A DNA stretch of 35,796 bases from a virus. The translations under genes and the position numbers were made by a program. A model generated the notes under the pieces. That model did no database searches and had not been told where the DNA came from. It saw only the letters and a program-made list of their open reading frames with translations. How positions within the stretch are numbered: the first letter of the stretch is position 1; each line of letters begins with the position of its first letter. Where the stretch lies: the IMG/VR virus record IMGVR_UViG_3300024264_000087, positions 1 to 35,796 of that record; one strand, given 5' to 3'. This document shows, piece after piece, positions 15,628 to 25,051 of this stretch.

Positions 15628-18600
15628 ATGGCTCAAAACAAATTTCAACACACTTTCACTAAGTCTACGATGAATAAAGACTTAGACTCTAGATTACTAG
15701 GCCGTACTGAATATAGAGATGGTAGTAATATAGCTGTTTCTAGATCCGAAGCTGATGACGTAGGCGCTTTAGAAAATATATTAGGCAATGAAATAGTAAG
15801 TAGTTTAGACATACCAGCTATAACAGGTTCTTTAAACCTAGGTTACGAAATGTACAAAGAGTTTCCTGCTCAAATAATTGGTGGGTTTTTAAACGAAGAT
15901 ACTAACAAAGCTTATTTTTTTATAACTAACTATCAAGACAATTCATCTAGTAAAGTTTCTAATTTTTGCCCTATAGGAACAAGAAACTCTATAGTATTGT
16001 ATGATACGGTTTCTGCTAATACGCTAGAGATAGTTAGTGGTAGGTTTTTAAATTTTTCTTTAAATAGTCCTATTCTAGACATTACAATGATAGAAAACAT
16101 ATTGTACTGGACTGATAACAGAAATCAACCACGTTGTATAAATGTTGAAACCGCCGAAGCTAATATATCATATTACAAAAATGAAGATCACGTTTCTCTA
16201 GCTAAGTATTATCCTAGCAAACCTATAGAATTAAATAATATTTTAGAGTTTGATCAAGCATTGCTCATGACAGCAGCACCAGATAAAAGTTTTTTTACTA
16301 ACCAACAGCACGTTTTTGAAGCTTACTACCCGTTTTTTCTTATAAAAAGTAAAGATGCTAGTGGAGATGCTATAAATTCAGATATTATAAGTGCTATACA
16401 AGGAAAAGTTGGGCTAAAAGGTTATTATCAAAGTTCTACTAACGAAACTTGGGATTTTACCGTAGCAATGGTAGATGATGATTATCTAGTATCAAGCGCA
16501 GCAAGGATAAACATACCAGGTTCTAATGCAACCGGATATTGTGCAGTTTATATAGATAGAGACTTGTCAGGTGCTGACACGCCATATTCTTCAGGTACTG
16601 CAAATTTTAACGACAAAATAAGATTTATTCAGCCAAGCGCTAAAGATGTTAGTTCTCCTTGGTTAAGAGAAAGCCAAACAAAAATTACAGTTGCTTTAGT
16701 TAATGCAATAGGTTATCAATGTGCTGTTTTAAATTCTGATCTACAACCTAGCCATCTTCTTTATAAATATGGAACAGCGTGGAAAAACAAGACGTCAGTT
16801 GGTGCACCTGCCAATACTTACTGGAATACACTAGCGCAATCAAGTTGGCCTGTTGCTGGTCAAGGTATTACTTGGGGAGGTGATATTTTAAGAAATTCTA
16901 GTTATGCTAGAGTCACACATCCAAAACTAGATCCTTTAAAATACTATATTGTACGAACTATAGGAGATCCTCAACTAGGTGGTATTTTTAGTTTACATGA
17001 ATTAAACTTAGAAGCAAACACATCTGCTTCTGTAATTCCGGCAAACTTACCACTAGCTGTTGGCGACGTTCTTTCAATTCATATGGCTAATCCATATTGG
17101 ATAGACGACTTCTCTGGTGACGAAGCTTTTCTAGAAGATAAGTTTGTTAGATTTGCTTATAGATTTAAATATGACGATGGTCAACACTCTCTAATATCTC
17201 CTTTTACACAAGAGGTTTTTGTACCAAAACAAAAAGGGTATTTTCTAAAAACAGTGGGTATGAAGAAATCTACAGGAGCTAGTGTTAACGAATATCAATC
17301 ACAGGTTCAAAAAGCAGGAGAAGATACTATAGTTGAATTTATGGAAAATGAAGTTACACAAGTTTCATTAAAAATACCTTGTGAATATGAATTTAGTAAA
17401 ATAAATAACGAACTAAAAGTAATAGAAATAGATATTCTATATAAAGAATCTATTAGTCAAAATATAATGTTAATAGAATCTTTAAAAGTTACTAGCTCTT
17501 CAATATCTAATAATAATACTAAATTTTTAACATATAATTATAATTCTAAAGAGCCTATAAAAACTTTAAGGTCTGCTGAAACAACTAGGGTTTATGACAA
17601 TATACCTGTTAGAGCTAAAACTTTATCATCTGCAGGTAATAGAATTATATTAGGTAATTTTTATGATAGACACTCTGCTCCAGGAAATTTAAATTATTAT
17701 GTTGCTGCTGGAAGAAAGTTTACACCTAGCACTATTCCTGGGCCACCTTCTAATTATGATCCTAAAGACTCACAATTACCAAATAAATTTTCTACAATTT
17801 CTTATCCAAAACATAGTTTAAAGCAAAATAGAACATATCAAGTTGGTTTAATACTGCAAGATAGATATGGTAGATCATCTGATGTTATATTGTCAAAAGC
17901 AGAAGATCAAAACATACCTCTAACTACTGGTGTTTTTTCAAACGATAATTTAGTTTTTGGTGGATCAACAATATATCACGATTATTTTAACTCTATTATA
18001 AATCCACTAACAGCAAGTGGTGACATTACTAGTACTACAAATATAGAATCAGGTATTATAAATTGGCCTGGAGACAATTTAAAAGTGTTAATGACAGGTT
18101 TCATACCTGAAGAATTGGCAGATTTAAGAGGTTATCCTGGTCTTTACAAAAATCCATATACTACCCTAACAACAGTAGGCCAGCAATATGATTATATTTC
18201 AGTTACAACAGGTGGTGTTGCAGACTATATAAAGCCAGGCATGCTTGTAGAGTGGCAAGAATCAGGTGAAACTAAGCAAGCTTATGTTTTTTATATTTTA
18301 AATAAATATGCAGGTGGAAATACAAATATATTATTTTTAAGAAATGATGATGGTAGCTCGTCATTAAAGCCAGCTACTGGAACTTCAGTTACTTTTTATA
18401 GTTTTGACAAGCCAAATGGCTGGTATAGTTATAAAGTAGTAGTTAAGCAAAAACAACAAGAGTATTATAATGTTTATCTACCTAGTATACTAGATGGCTT
18501 ACCAGTTATTAAGCCTTTTACTTTAGAAAATGCTGCTACCTTTACTAGTGGTAGTAATCAAGTAGTAATGACACCCGTAACAGGTATAGAGTATTTAACA

Positions 18601-20163
18601 TTTCCACTATTAGAAGGCATGAAAGTTGTTACAGGTGGTGGTAATACTTACTACATTCAAAACATATTAAACTATACAACTTTTGAAATTACCCAAAATG
18701 CTACGGCAACAGAAAGTAATGTAAATTTTACTTGTAGTACTGCTTCTAGTAATGGTATACTAAATACTACAACTTTGTTAACTGACAATGCTAATAAAGT
18801 TCCTCCAGCATTAAATGAAACTACACCAATACAGGTTCAATATTCTACTAGTGACACAGAATTAATACCAAGGGCGGCTCAAGTTACTAATTGGACAGCA
18901 TCTTCTGCATCTCCATTTTTTACAACTAACAACCAACCTCTACCTCAGTTTCCTAAAAAACGAACATTAAAAGTTAAAGCTATAGGTAACTATGACGATC
19001 TTTTTCAAAGAGGTAGTTTTAATGGTCTTTATCAAGCTGATACAAACCCACCAACAGCTATAATAGAAAATGTTTTTTCAATAGGAAAAGACTCAGACAC
19101 TGCATTACCTACAGCCGAACAAGAGCCAATTCCAGCAATATATGAAACTACTCCTACAATATCAGCTTTAGATATATACTATGAAAGTAGCACTTCTGGA
19201 TTAATATCTGATTTAAATAATTTAATTTTTAAAACACTTAATGTTCCTAGTGTATTTAGAACTTATAATACGACAGATGTTGTTAAGTCTATATCAGTCA
19301 ATGAAAGCTCTGATTGGTCTACTTCTGATTTGACAATAGCAACTCTTACTATACATGATCAAAATGGTAATAGATATGATTACTATAGCTCAACTGGAAA
19401 GTCTCAAAATATAGATTTAAAAGATATTTCCGTTACAAAAGCTTTTTATAGAGATGGAACTCCTTTGTCTAATGGCGAAATAATAGATTCTATACTTTTT
19501 GAAAAGTTTTCAACAACAGATGTTGATAATAGATTTTTAGTTAAGCTTAATTCAAACTTTAGTGGTTATAGTAGTATAAATGAAGATATTAATAATATAA
19601 CAGTTATAGTTAATTTTTCTGCTGCTTTAAAAAATTCTTTATTGCCTAATGGTACTAACGATAGTTTTATTTACGAAAAGTATTCTTTACCTTTAAAAAT
19701 AAACATGTTAAATACTAAGCCAGCGCTCAACAATGATTATATAGCTTATGATGGAACTGTTTATTATATAAACAATGCTAGAGCCATTGATCCTGTAGCT
19801 ACTACTTCAGTTGGAATTTCTAATCCTTGGAATAATAATAATGGTAATAGTACTACATTGTCATCAGCTACAAACGGAGGAAATATAAATAACACTGCAA
19901 ACCGAGCTAATACGCAAGAATTAATATTAAAGTTAGAAGTAGACTTAGCTGCTGGCTCAAGTTTTGTTCCAGCTGAAAGTGTGCCTAACTTAGGTTTATA
20001 TCTTTCAGACGCTGGTCTTAATCCTGGAAGTGTTGTATTAGCTACTACAGGTAAATCTTTACAAACAAAAGGAAATATTAGATGTAGAATAACAGCAGTT
20101 GATAGAAACGGAAAAGGTTTATCTACCGTAGTGTCTGATTTTATAATAAGATTTAAAAATTGA
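15628..20163 (+). CDS. large tail nozzle/stabilization protein (T7 gp12-like, crAss-like)
   Basis: This gene encodes 1511 aa. The N-terminus carries STMNKDLDSRLLGRTEYRDG and VSRSEADDVGALENILGN (about residues 14-53), the hallmark start of nozzle or 'stabilization' proteins in crAss-like and related phages. YWTDNRNQPRCINVE at about 165-180 is a propeller-type strand block. The protein then runs as many beta-rich repeats with fibronectin-like Thr/Asn composition to the C-terminus. It should form the tapered tail tip through which DNA leaves. At 1511 aa it is about twice T7 gp12 (794 aa), so the extra length probably adds peripheral or receptor-contact domains. No protease or glycanase motif is seen. 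Confidence 0.7.
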   Translation: MAQNKFQHTFTKSTMNKDLDSRLLGRTEYRDGSNIAVSRSEADDVGALENILGNEIVSSLDIPAITGSLNLGYEMYKEFPAQIIGGFLNEDTNKAYFFITNYQDNSSSKVSNFCPIGTRNSIVLYDTVSANTLEIVSGRFLNFSLNSPILDITMIENILYWTDNRNQPRCINVETAEANISYYKNEDHVSLAKYYPSKPIELNNILEFDQALLMTAAPDKSFFTNQQHVFEAYYPFFLIKSKDASGDAINSDIISAIQGKVGLKGYYQSSTNETWDFTVAMVDDDYLVSSAARINIPGSNATGYCAVYIDRDLSGADTPYSSGTANFNDKIRFIQPSAKDVSSPWLRESQTKITVALVNAIGYQCAVLNSDLQPSHLLYKYGTAWKNKTSVGAPANTYWNTLAQSSWPVAGQGITWGGDILRNSSYARVTHPKLDPLKYYIVRTIGDPQLGGIFSLHELNLEANTSASVIPANLPLAVGDVLSIHMANPYWIDDFSGDEAFLEDKFVRFAYRFKYDDGQHSLISPFTQEVFVPKQKGYFLKTVGMKKSTGASVNEYQSQVQKAGEDTIVEFMENEVTQVSLKIPCEYEFSKINNELKVIEIDILYKESISQNIMLIESLKVTSSSISNNNTKFLTYNYNSKEPIKTLRSAETTRVYDNIPVRAKTLSSAGNRIILGNFYDRHSAPGNLNYYVAAGRKFTPSTIPGPPSNYDPKDSQLPNKFSTISYPKHSLKQNRTYQVGLILQDRYGRSSDVILSKAEDQNIPLTTGVFSNDNLVFGGSTIYHDYFNSIINPLTASGDITSTTNIESGIINWPGDNLKVLMTGFIPEELADLRGYPGLYKNPYTTLTTVGQQYDYISVTTGGVADYIKPGMLVEWQESGETKQAYVFYILNKYAGGNTNILFLRNDDGSSSLKPATGTSVTFYSFDKPNGWYSYKVVVKQKQQEYYNVYLPSILDGLPVIKPFTLENAATFTSGSNQVVMTPVTGIEYLTFPLLEGMKVVTGGGNTYYIQNILNYTTFEITQNATATESNVNFTCSTASSNGILNTTTLLTDNANKVPPALNETTPIQVQYSTSDTELIPRAAQVTNWTASSASPFFTTNNQPLPQFPKKRTLKVKAIGNYDDLFQRGSFNGLYQADTNPPTAIIENVFSIGKDSDTALPTAEQEPIPAIYETTPTISALDIYYESSTSGLISDLNNLIFKTLNVPSVFRTYNTTDVVKSISVNESSDWSTSDLTIATLTIHDQNGNRYDYYSSTGKSQNIDLKDISVTKAFYRDGTPLSNGEIIDSILFEKFSTTDVDNRFLVKLNSNFSGYSSINEDINNITVIVNFSAALKNSLLPNGTNDSFIYEKYSLPLKINMLNTKPALNNDYIAYDGTVYYINNARAIDPVATTSVGISNPWNNNNGNSTTLSSATNGGNINNTANRANTQELILKLEVDLAAGSSFVPAESVPNLGLYLSDAGLNPGSVVLATTGKSLQTKGNIRCRITAVDRNGKGLSTVVSDFIIRFKN

Positions 20164-20187
20164 TAAAAACAAGTAATAATATATAGT

Positions 20188-22092
20188 ATGGGCCAAAACA
20201 CTTTACCTATTATAGAAGTTGATTATTATAACTGTATAGTAAACAAGAAAATATTAACACCACAGCCATCTAATCAAACTAGAAGTATAACTGTCCCTGG
20301 TAGTACCGGAGTTGCTGCTGATAATGTGTTTCCTATATGTCAAGTTTTTGCTCCTCCATATACGTTAACTGCTCCATATGGGCTAGGTAAACCTTTTGAA
20401 ACTGATAAAATAGCTTCTGTTGTTTTTGAAAATTTTTATACAGAAGAAATGTATATAAGAGGTGGGTTTAATAATAGTTTTATGTCGTTAGGTGTAAAAG
20501 CTTACTTAGATGAAGAAGAGCCGCTACAACAGCATAGATTTAATGCTTTAATATATTCAGGTATTTTTAATTCTAGAACTGGAATAAATAGAACTAATCA
20601 ATTTCCAGTTGGAACAAATATAACTAAAGCAGCTAACCCGCAGAATGGATCTATACAAAAAATATATGCTGAGCAAAATAATTTAATAGTTCTACAAGAG
20701 AATAAATGTAGTAGAGCTTTAATAGATAAAGATGCTATATACAATGCTGAGGGTGGCGGAAGTGTAGTTACGGCAAACAACGTAATTGGAGAGATAGTGC
20801 CTTACGTAGGGGAATATGGAATAAGTAAAAACCCTGAAAGCTTTGCCATATATTCTTTTAGAAAATATTTTGTAGATAGAAACAGAAATGCAGTGTTGAG
20901 AATATCTGGTGATGGTATTACAGAAATATCTGAAAATGGTATGCGTGATTGGTTTAGAGATAATTTAACTGTTTTAGACGATGATTATAATAATTCTTTT
21001 GAAATAATATTAAAGTCTACTACTTCTAATAATCCTAATGCTTCTCAAAGTGGACCAAGTTATACTAATAACGGTATTAGTCCTATTAAACAATTTGGCA
21101 TTTTAGGTTCAAAAGTATTTTTTGAATATGGAAACAGTGGTGAATATGTAGATATGAATTGCACATTTATAGGTGTAAGAGAAGCTCAAACAACAAATGA
21201 TTACATGCTGTTATCTAGAGTTATAACACAAGCAGAGTTGACAAATATAACTAACATAAAGCTTTTAGGTAATTATAGAAGTAGAGTTTATGGTGGTTAT
21301 GATGCTTATAATAAACAGTACGTTTTATCAATACAGCCTAATAATTCTAAGGTTTATACTCAACCAAATACACCAACTGTACCTAAGCCAGATAACGTTT
21401 ATTATACTTTAGGCTATGATCATCAAGTAAAAGGTTGGCCTAGTTTTTATTCTTATAAACCTAGCTTTATTGGTAGTTTAAAAAACACTTTTTATACAGT
21501 TAATAATGACTATTGGAGTGAAGACAATACAGTAAATATACAGAAAGGTCTTTATTCTCACTATGCTAATTCTACACCTCATGGACAGTTTTATTCTATA
21601 GATCATGAGTCTTCAGTTACCATAGTGGCTAATTCTAATCCTTCTTTGCAAAAGGCTTTTTTAGCCATTGATTATGAAGGAGACAGCGGTTGGCAAGCTG
21701 AATATTTAACTAGTGACAGAACAGGCCAAAGCGTTACTAGAGAGGTTGGTGGAGTTTGGACTAATGGATGGCAATTTAATAGCGACAATGCTAATTTAAT
21801 ATATAGCTATGTACAAGGTGCATATGATGGTGCTGGTAATACTGGTACTTCGGCTAATCCAAACAATGTGCCATTACTGCGAGCTGGTTTTGATAGAAAA
21901 GAAAATAGATATGTTGCTAATTTAGTAAATAAATCAACAGCTGCTCCAGGAGAGGTAAATTTTGGAAATAGAATAAGTGGAATTAAAGGTTATTATTTAG
22001 ATATTAAATTTACAACAGACAATATCACAGCTCCGGGCGGTATGAAAGAGCTATTCTCTGTAGGTGTAACATATAATACATCTTCAACATAA
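20188..22092 (+). CDS. second nozzle-type tail protein (propeller-like)
   Basis: This gene encodes 634 aa. The central region shows YGISKNPESFAIYSFRKYFV then DRNRNAVLRISGDGITEISE and GMRDWFRDNL (about residues 210-265), repeated strand-turn units typical of beta-propeller tail proteins of T7 gp12 and crAss muzzle type. Its place right after the 1511-aa protein suggests that both build the nozzle or muzzle together. The last 200 residues have Trp/Tyr-rich beta segments. No enzymatic motif is seen. A receptor-binding role would be an alternative. It begins 24 bases after the previous stop with the leader taataatatatagt. Confidence 0.65.
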   Translation: MGQNTLPIIEVDYYNCIVNKKILTPQPSNQTRSITVPGSTGVAADNVFPICQVFAPPYTLTAPYGLGKPFETDKIASVVFENFYTEEMYIRGGFNNSFMSLGVKAYLDEEEPLQQHRFNALIYSGIFNSRTGINRTNQFPVGTNITKAANPQNGSIQKIYAEQNNLIVLQENKCSRALIDKDAIYNAEGGGSVVTANNVIGEIVPYVGEYGISKNPESFAIYSFRKYFVDRNRNAVLRISGDGITEISENGMRDWFRDNLTVLDDDYNNSFEIILKSTTSNNPNASQSGPSYTNNGISPIKQFGILGSKVFFEYGNSGEYVDMNCTFIGVREAQTTNDYMLLSRVITQAELTNITNIKLLGNYRSRVYGGYDAYNKQYVLSIQPNNSKVYTQPNTPTVPKPDNVYYTLGYDHQVKGWPSFYSYKPSFIGSLKNTFYTVNNDYWSEDNTVNIQKGLYSHYANSTPHGQFYSIDHESSVTIVANSNPSLQKAFLAIDYEGDSGWQAEYLTSDRTGQSVTREVGGVWTNGWQFNSDNANLIYSYVQGAYDGAGNTGTSANPNNVPLLRAGFDRKENRYVANLVNKSTAAPGEVNFGNRISGIKGYYLDIKFTTDNITAPGGMKELFSVGVTYNTSST

Positions 22093-22101
22093 TTAAATTA
22101 A

Positions 22102-22503
22102 ATGAAAATAAGAAAATTAACAGAGCATGATTACAAGACTCTAGAAAAATGGTGGAAAGCGTGGAACTGGCCACCAGTAGAAAAAGAATTTTTACCAGAC
22201 AATGGTACCGGTGGTTTTGTAGTAGAAAAAAATGGAGTTATGATTGTTGCAGGATTTGTTTATGTAACTAATTCTAAGGCAGTTTTACTTGAATGGATAA
22301 TATCTAATCCAGAATACAGAGAAGATGACAGAGATGTGGCTATAACATGTTTAATAAGCACAGTAGAGAAGATAATAAAAGGGTGGGGATATAAATACAT
22401 ATTTACTATAGGCAGAACAAAAGCATTAATAAACAAACACAAAGAATTAGGGTGGCATGTAGATGACAAACCCTCATATGAGATAATAAAAATTTTAAAA
22501 TAA
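22102..22503 (+). CDS. GNAT-like acetyltransferase-fold protein
   Basis: This gene encodes 133 aa, the size of a minimal GNAT domain. It starts with MKIRKLTEHDYKTLEKWWKA, like the GNAT N-terminal strand and helix. It continues with a beta section ending in AVLLEWIISNPEYREDDRDV, where acetyl-CoA binding normally follows strand 4, and ends with RTKALINKHKELGWHVDDKP, the usual last strand-helix of GNAT proteins. The Q/RxxGxG/A pyrophosphate loop is degraded (YREDDRDVA), so activity is uncertain. Similar small proteins sit beside tail genes in several marine phages. A structural or protein-modifying role cannot be separated here. Confidence 0.6.
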   Translation: MKIRKLTEHDYKTLEKWWKAWNWPPVEKEFLPDNGTGGFVVEKNGVMIVAGFVYVTNSKAVLLEWIISNPEYREDDRDVAITCLISTVEKIIKGWGYKYIFTIGRTKALINKHKELGWHVDDKPSYEIIKILK

Positions 22504-22507
22504 AGAT

Positions 22508-23239
22508 ATGGCAGTAGCAACATCATTAGTAATAGCAGGAGCTGTAGCAGCGGCAGCTGGAGCCACTACACAGGGTATAGCAGCTAGAAGAGCTAAAAAC
22601 GAAGCAGGAGATCAAAACGATATTAAAAATACTATGCAAAGTGCTTTAGATTCTTTAGTAGAAGAAAGACCTGCTTTCAATAATCCTTATGAAAACATGA
22701 CTAATCAATTTGAAAATCTTGATAATCCTTATGCTAATCTTACTGTAGCTACTGAAGCTTTTAAAATGCAAGCTGAACAAGCTGATCAAGCTTTAGCTAA
22801 TAGTTTAGATGTAATGATGGAAACAGGCCAAGCTGCTGGTGGTGCTACCGCATTGGCTCAAGCAGCTTTACAAAGTAAAAGAGGTATAGCAGCTACGATA
22901 CAAGCTCAAGAAACTCAAAATAAGTCTTTAGCAGCCGAAGGAGAGATGACAACACAAAAGCTAGAAGCTGAAGGTGCTCAAAGACTAGATGAAATGAAGG
23001 CGTCAGGTAGTATACTGGAACAGCAAGATGCTATTAATTTTCACGAAGCTAAAATGGATAGAACAGCTAAATTACTAGACAATGCTGCTCAAAACGAAAT
23101 GGATGCAAAAGCAGCTAGATCAGCTGCTATAGCAGGAATAGGACAATCAGTAGTTCAAGGAGTAGGTATGATAGTTCCAGGTTTTAGTTCTCTTGGAGGT
23201 AAAATTCCAAAAGGTGCAGCACAAATAGGAAAAGATTAA
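22508..23239 (+). CDS. Ala-rich internal virion / ejection protein (T7 gp14-like)
   Basis: This gene encodes 243 aa. The first 23 residues (MAVATSLVIAGAVAAAAGAT and on) form one hydrophobic Ala-rich segment that could insert into a membrane. Residues about 35-200 are long Ala/Gln/Glu-rich amphipathic helices. A glycine-rich hydrophobic segment at about 207-230 follows. This resembles the small internal core proteins (T7 gp14 type) that leave the head with the DNA and make a channel through the cell envelope. Its position ahead of two larger internal-type proteins supports this. The sequence alone does not prove it is inside the capsid. Confidence 0.6.
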   Translation: MAVATSLVIAGAVAAAAGATTQGIAARRAKNEAGDQNDIKNTMQSALDSLVEERPAFNNPYENMTNQFENLDNPYANLTVATEAFKMQAEQADQALANSLDVMMETGQAAGGATALAQAALQSKRGIAATIQAQETQNKSLAAEGEMTTQKLEAEGAQRLDEMKASGSILEQQDAINFHEAKMDRTAKLLDNAAQNEMDAKAARSAAIAGIGQSVVQGVGMIVPGFSSLGGKIPKGAAQIGKD

Positions 23240-23248
23240 AAATAGAAT

Positions 23249-25051
23249 ATGAGCTTTACAAATCCACAAAGAATAATAAACAAAGAGTTTGACACTTATA
23301 TAAATAGTGGTAAAAACTTAACTAATAATGTTGCTAAAACAGTTGGTGACATGAGAACGCAAATAGCTAAGCAGAAAAAATATACTACAGAGCTGCAGCA
23401 ATCTCAAGACCAAGCTGATTTTGCAATGAGGTCAAAGTTAAATGAATTAAGCTCTACTGGTAATCAAATATTAGATGAAAACATTTTATCTTTTTGGAAT
23501 GAAAAGGTTGATGGTTATTTTAAGATAAAAAACTTAATGCAAGAAGGTCACATAACTAGACAGGAAGGTAATAGAGAACTTGCTAGAATATCATCTTTAG
23601 TACCTAAGTTTTCTAAGCTAGTAAAATCCATAGGTGAAAACTCTGCTAATTTTAAGACTGACTTAGCAGGTGGTAATGTATCTTCAGTAGGTTCTATAGA
23701 AAATAAAAGAATATTAGACTTAGTTGGTAAAGGTGGAAACGTAGGTATAGTTGAAAAAAATGGAGAGTTATACTTGTTTACTCCTCAAGATGGAGATAAT
23801 GAGCCTGCAATGATAAATGGTAGCCAACTACTTGCTGATGAAGTTAATGGAACTCCTATGTATCAGAAAAAGCCTAACTTGTCAGAACCAGGCACAGCAA
23901 TATTTAATAAAGAAATTCAACCAGACAGTTTAGATGGTGAGTTTGTAGAATATGTAGAAGTTAAAAAAGGTGATATAAATCCAGTTACTGGAGAGCCTAT
24001 TACAAATCTAGAAGAAGGTAAAAAATATACTTACAAAACAATAACTCAGGAAAGAAAACCTGACGCTATAGCTAAACTTGTCAATAGTCCAGCTATAGCA
24101 ACAATGGTTGCTAATGATAATATGATGGCTAGAGTTTGGCAAGATGAAATACCTGATGAAGAAATTGAAAGAATTGCTACTGAAATGGGGTTTGATCCTT
24201 CTTTATATAAAGATGCTTGGCATGATTATGCTAAAGATATGTCTGAAGAACAAAGGGCAAAGTTAGATCAAGAGCAATCCGCCGTAATGAAACAGTATTT
24301 AGGAACTAAGTTTTATAACGACAACGCAACTATGGATAATACATTGAAGTTTGTTAAAGAAGAAGTTTATAATCCTAATGAACAAAATGACAAAGGAAAT
24401 CCTTATTATATGGAGACAGTTGAAGATATTTATGACTTTGCTTCAAATCCAATAGGTAATCAAAATATAATATTAAATACCACAATTGACAATAAAACGG
24501 TTAATGATGTTGTAGTAAACTCTGATGGCACTATAACTTTAAACCAACTTGATTATAGCTTAGATGAAGGAACTGGTGGTAAAGTTGTAGATAAAACTAC
24601 TTTTATAGGTAAGTATGATCCAAAAGATCCTGTGTCAATGACTAAGTTGGCTCAACAAGTACAAAAATCTATTGGTGGTAATAACAAAGAAAATAATGAT
24701 GCAATCTTTAGAATGAGGAAACTATATCCTGCTTATTATAATAAAATGCTAAAAGAAAGAGAGCTAGCAGAAGCTGAAGAAGCTGAAAAAGGTGGTTTTG
24801 GTGGATTTGTTGACAGTAACTCTTATGCTAAGTGGAAACAAACAAACAAACTAGATAAGTTATCAGACGAAGAGAAAAAAGTTTTATCAGGGGATAGAAC
24901 ATTAACGAACTACTTGTATCACCAAAACAATCCAGATAAAGGAAAAGAAATAACTCAAAAGATGATAAATGAAGCTGAGTATGAAGCAATGAAAAGAATC
25001 CTAGAATTAAGAGAAAAAAAGAGTCAAGCAGCATCTAAAATAACTAAGTAA
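23249..25051 (+). CDS. probable internal virion protein (T7 gp15-like position)
   Basis: This 600-aa protein is hydrophilic and mostly helical, with no membrane span, cysteine cluster or catalytic motif. The N-terminal 150 residues are coiled-coil-like (for example KKYTTELQQSQDQADFAMRS). The centre contains acidic turns, and the end is Lys/Glu-rich. It lies between the small Ala-rich protein and the giant protein, the place of the middle ejection protein in T7-like gene order. The following gene starts on the base after its stop. The family is not recognised; the call is by composition and position. Confidence 0.5.
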   Translation: MSFTNPQRIINKEFDTYINSGKNLTNNVAKTVGDMRTQIAKQKKYTTELQQSQDQADFAMRSKLNELSSTGNQILDENILSFWNEKVDGYFKIKNLMQEGHITRQEGNRELARISSLVPKFSKLVKSIGENSANFKTDLAGGNVSSVGSIENKRILDLVGKGGNVGIVEKNGELYLFTPQDGDNEPAMINGSQLLADEVNGTPMYQKKPNLSEPGTAIFNKEIQPDSLDGEFVEYVEVKKGDINPVTGEPITNLEEGKKYTYKTITQERKPDAIAKLVNSPAIATMVANDNMMARVWQDEIPDEEIERIATEMGFDPSLYKDAWHDYAKDMSEEQRAKLDQEQSAVMKQYLGTKFYNDNATMDNTLKFVKEEVYNPNEQNDKGNPYYMETVEDIYDFASNPIGNQNIILNTTIDNKTVNDVVVNSDGTITLNQLDYSLDEGTGGKVVDKTTFIGKYDPKDPVSMTKLAQQVQKSIGGNNKENNDAIFRMRKLYPAYYNKMLKERELAEAEEAEKGGFGGFVDSNSYAKWKQTNKLDKLSDEEKKVLSGDRTLTNYLYHQNNPDKGKEITQKMINEAEYEAMKRILELREKKSQAASKITK

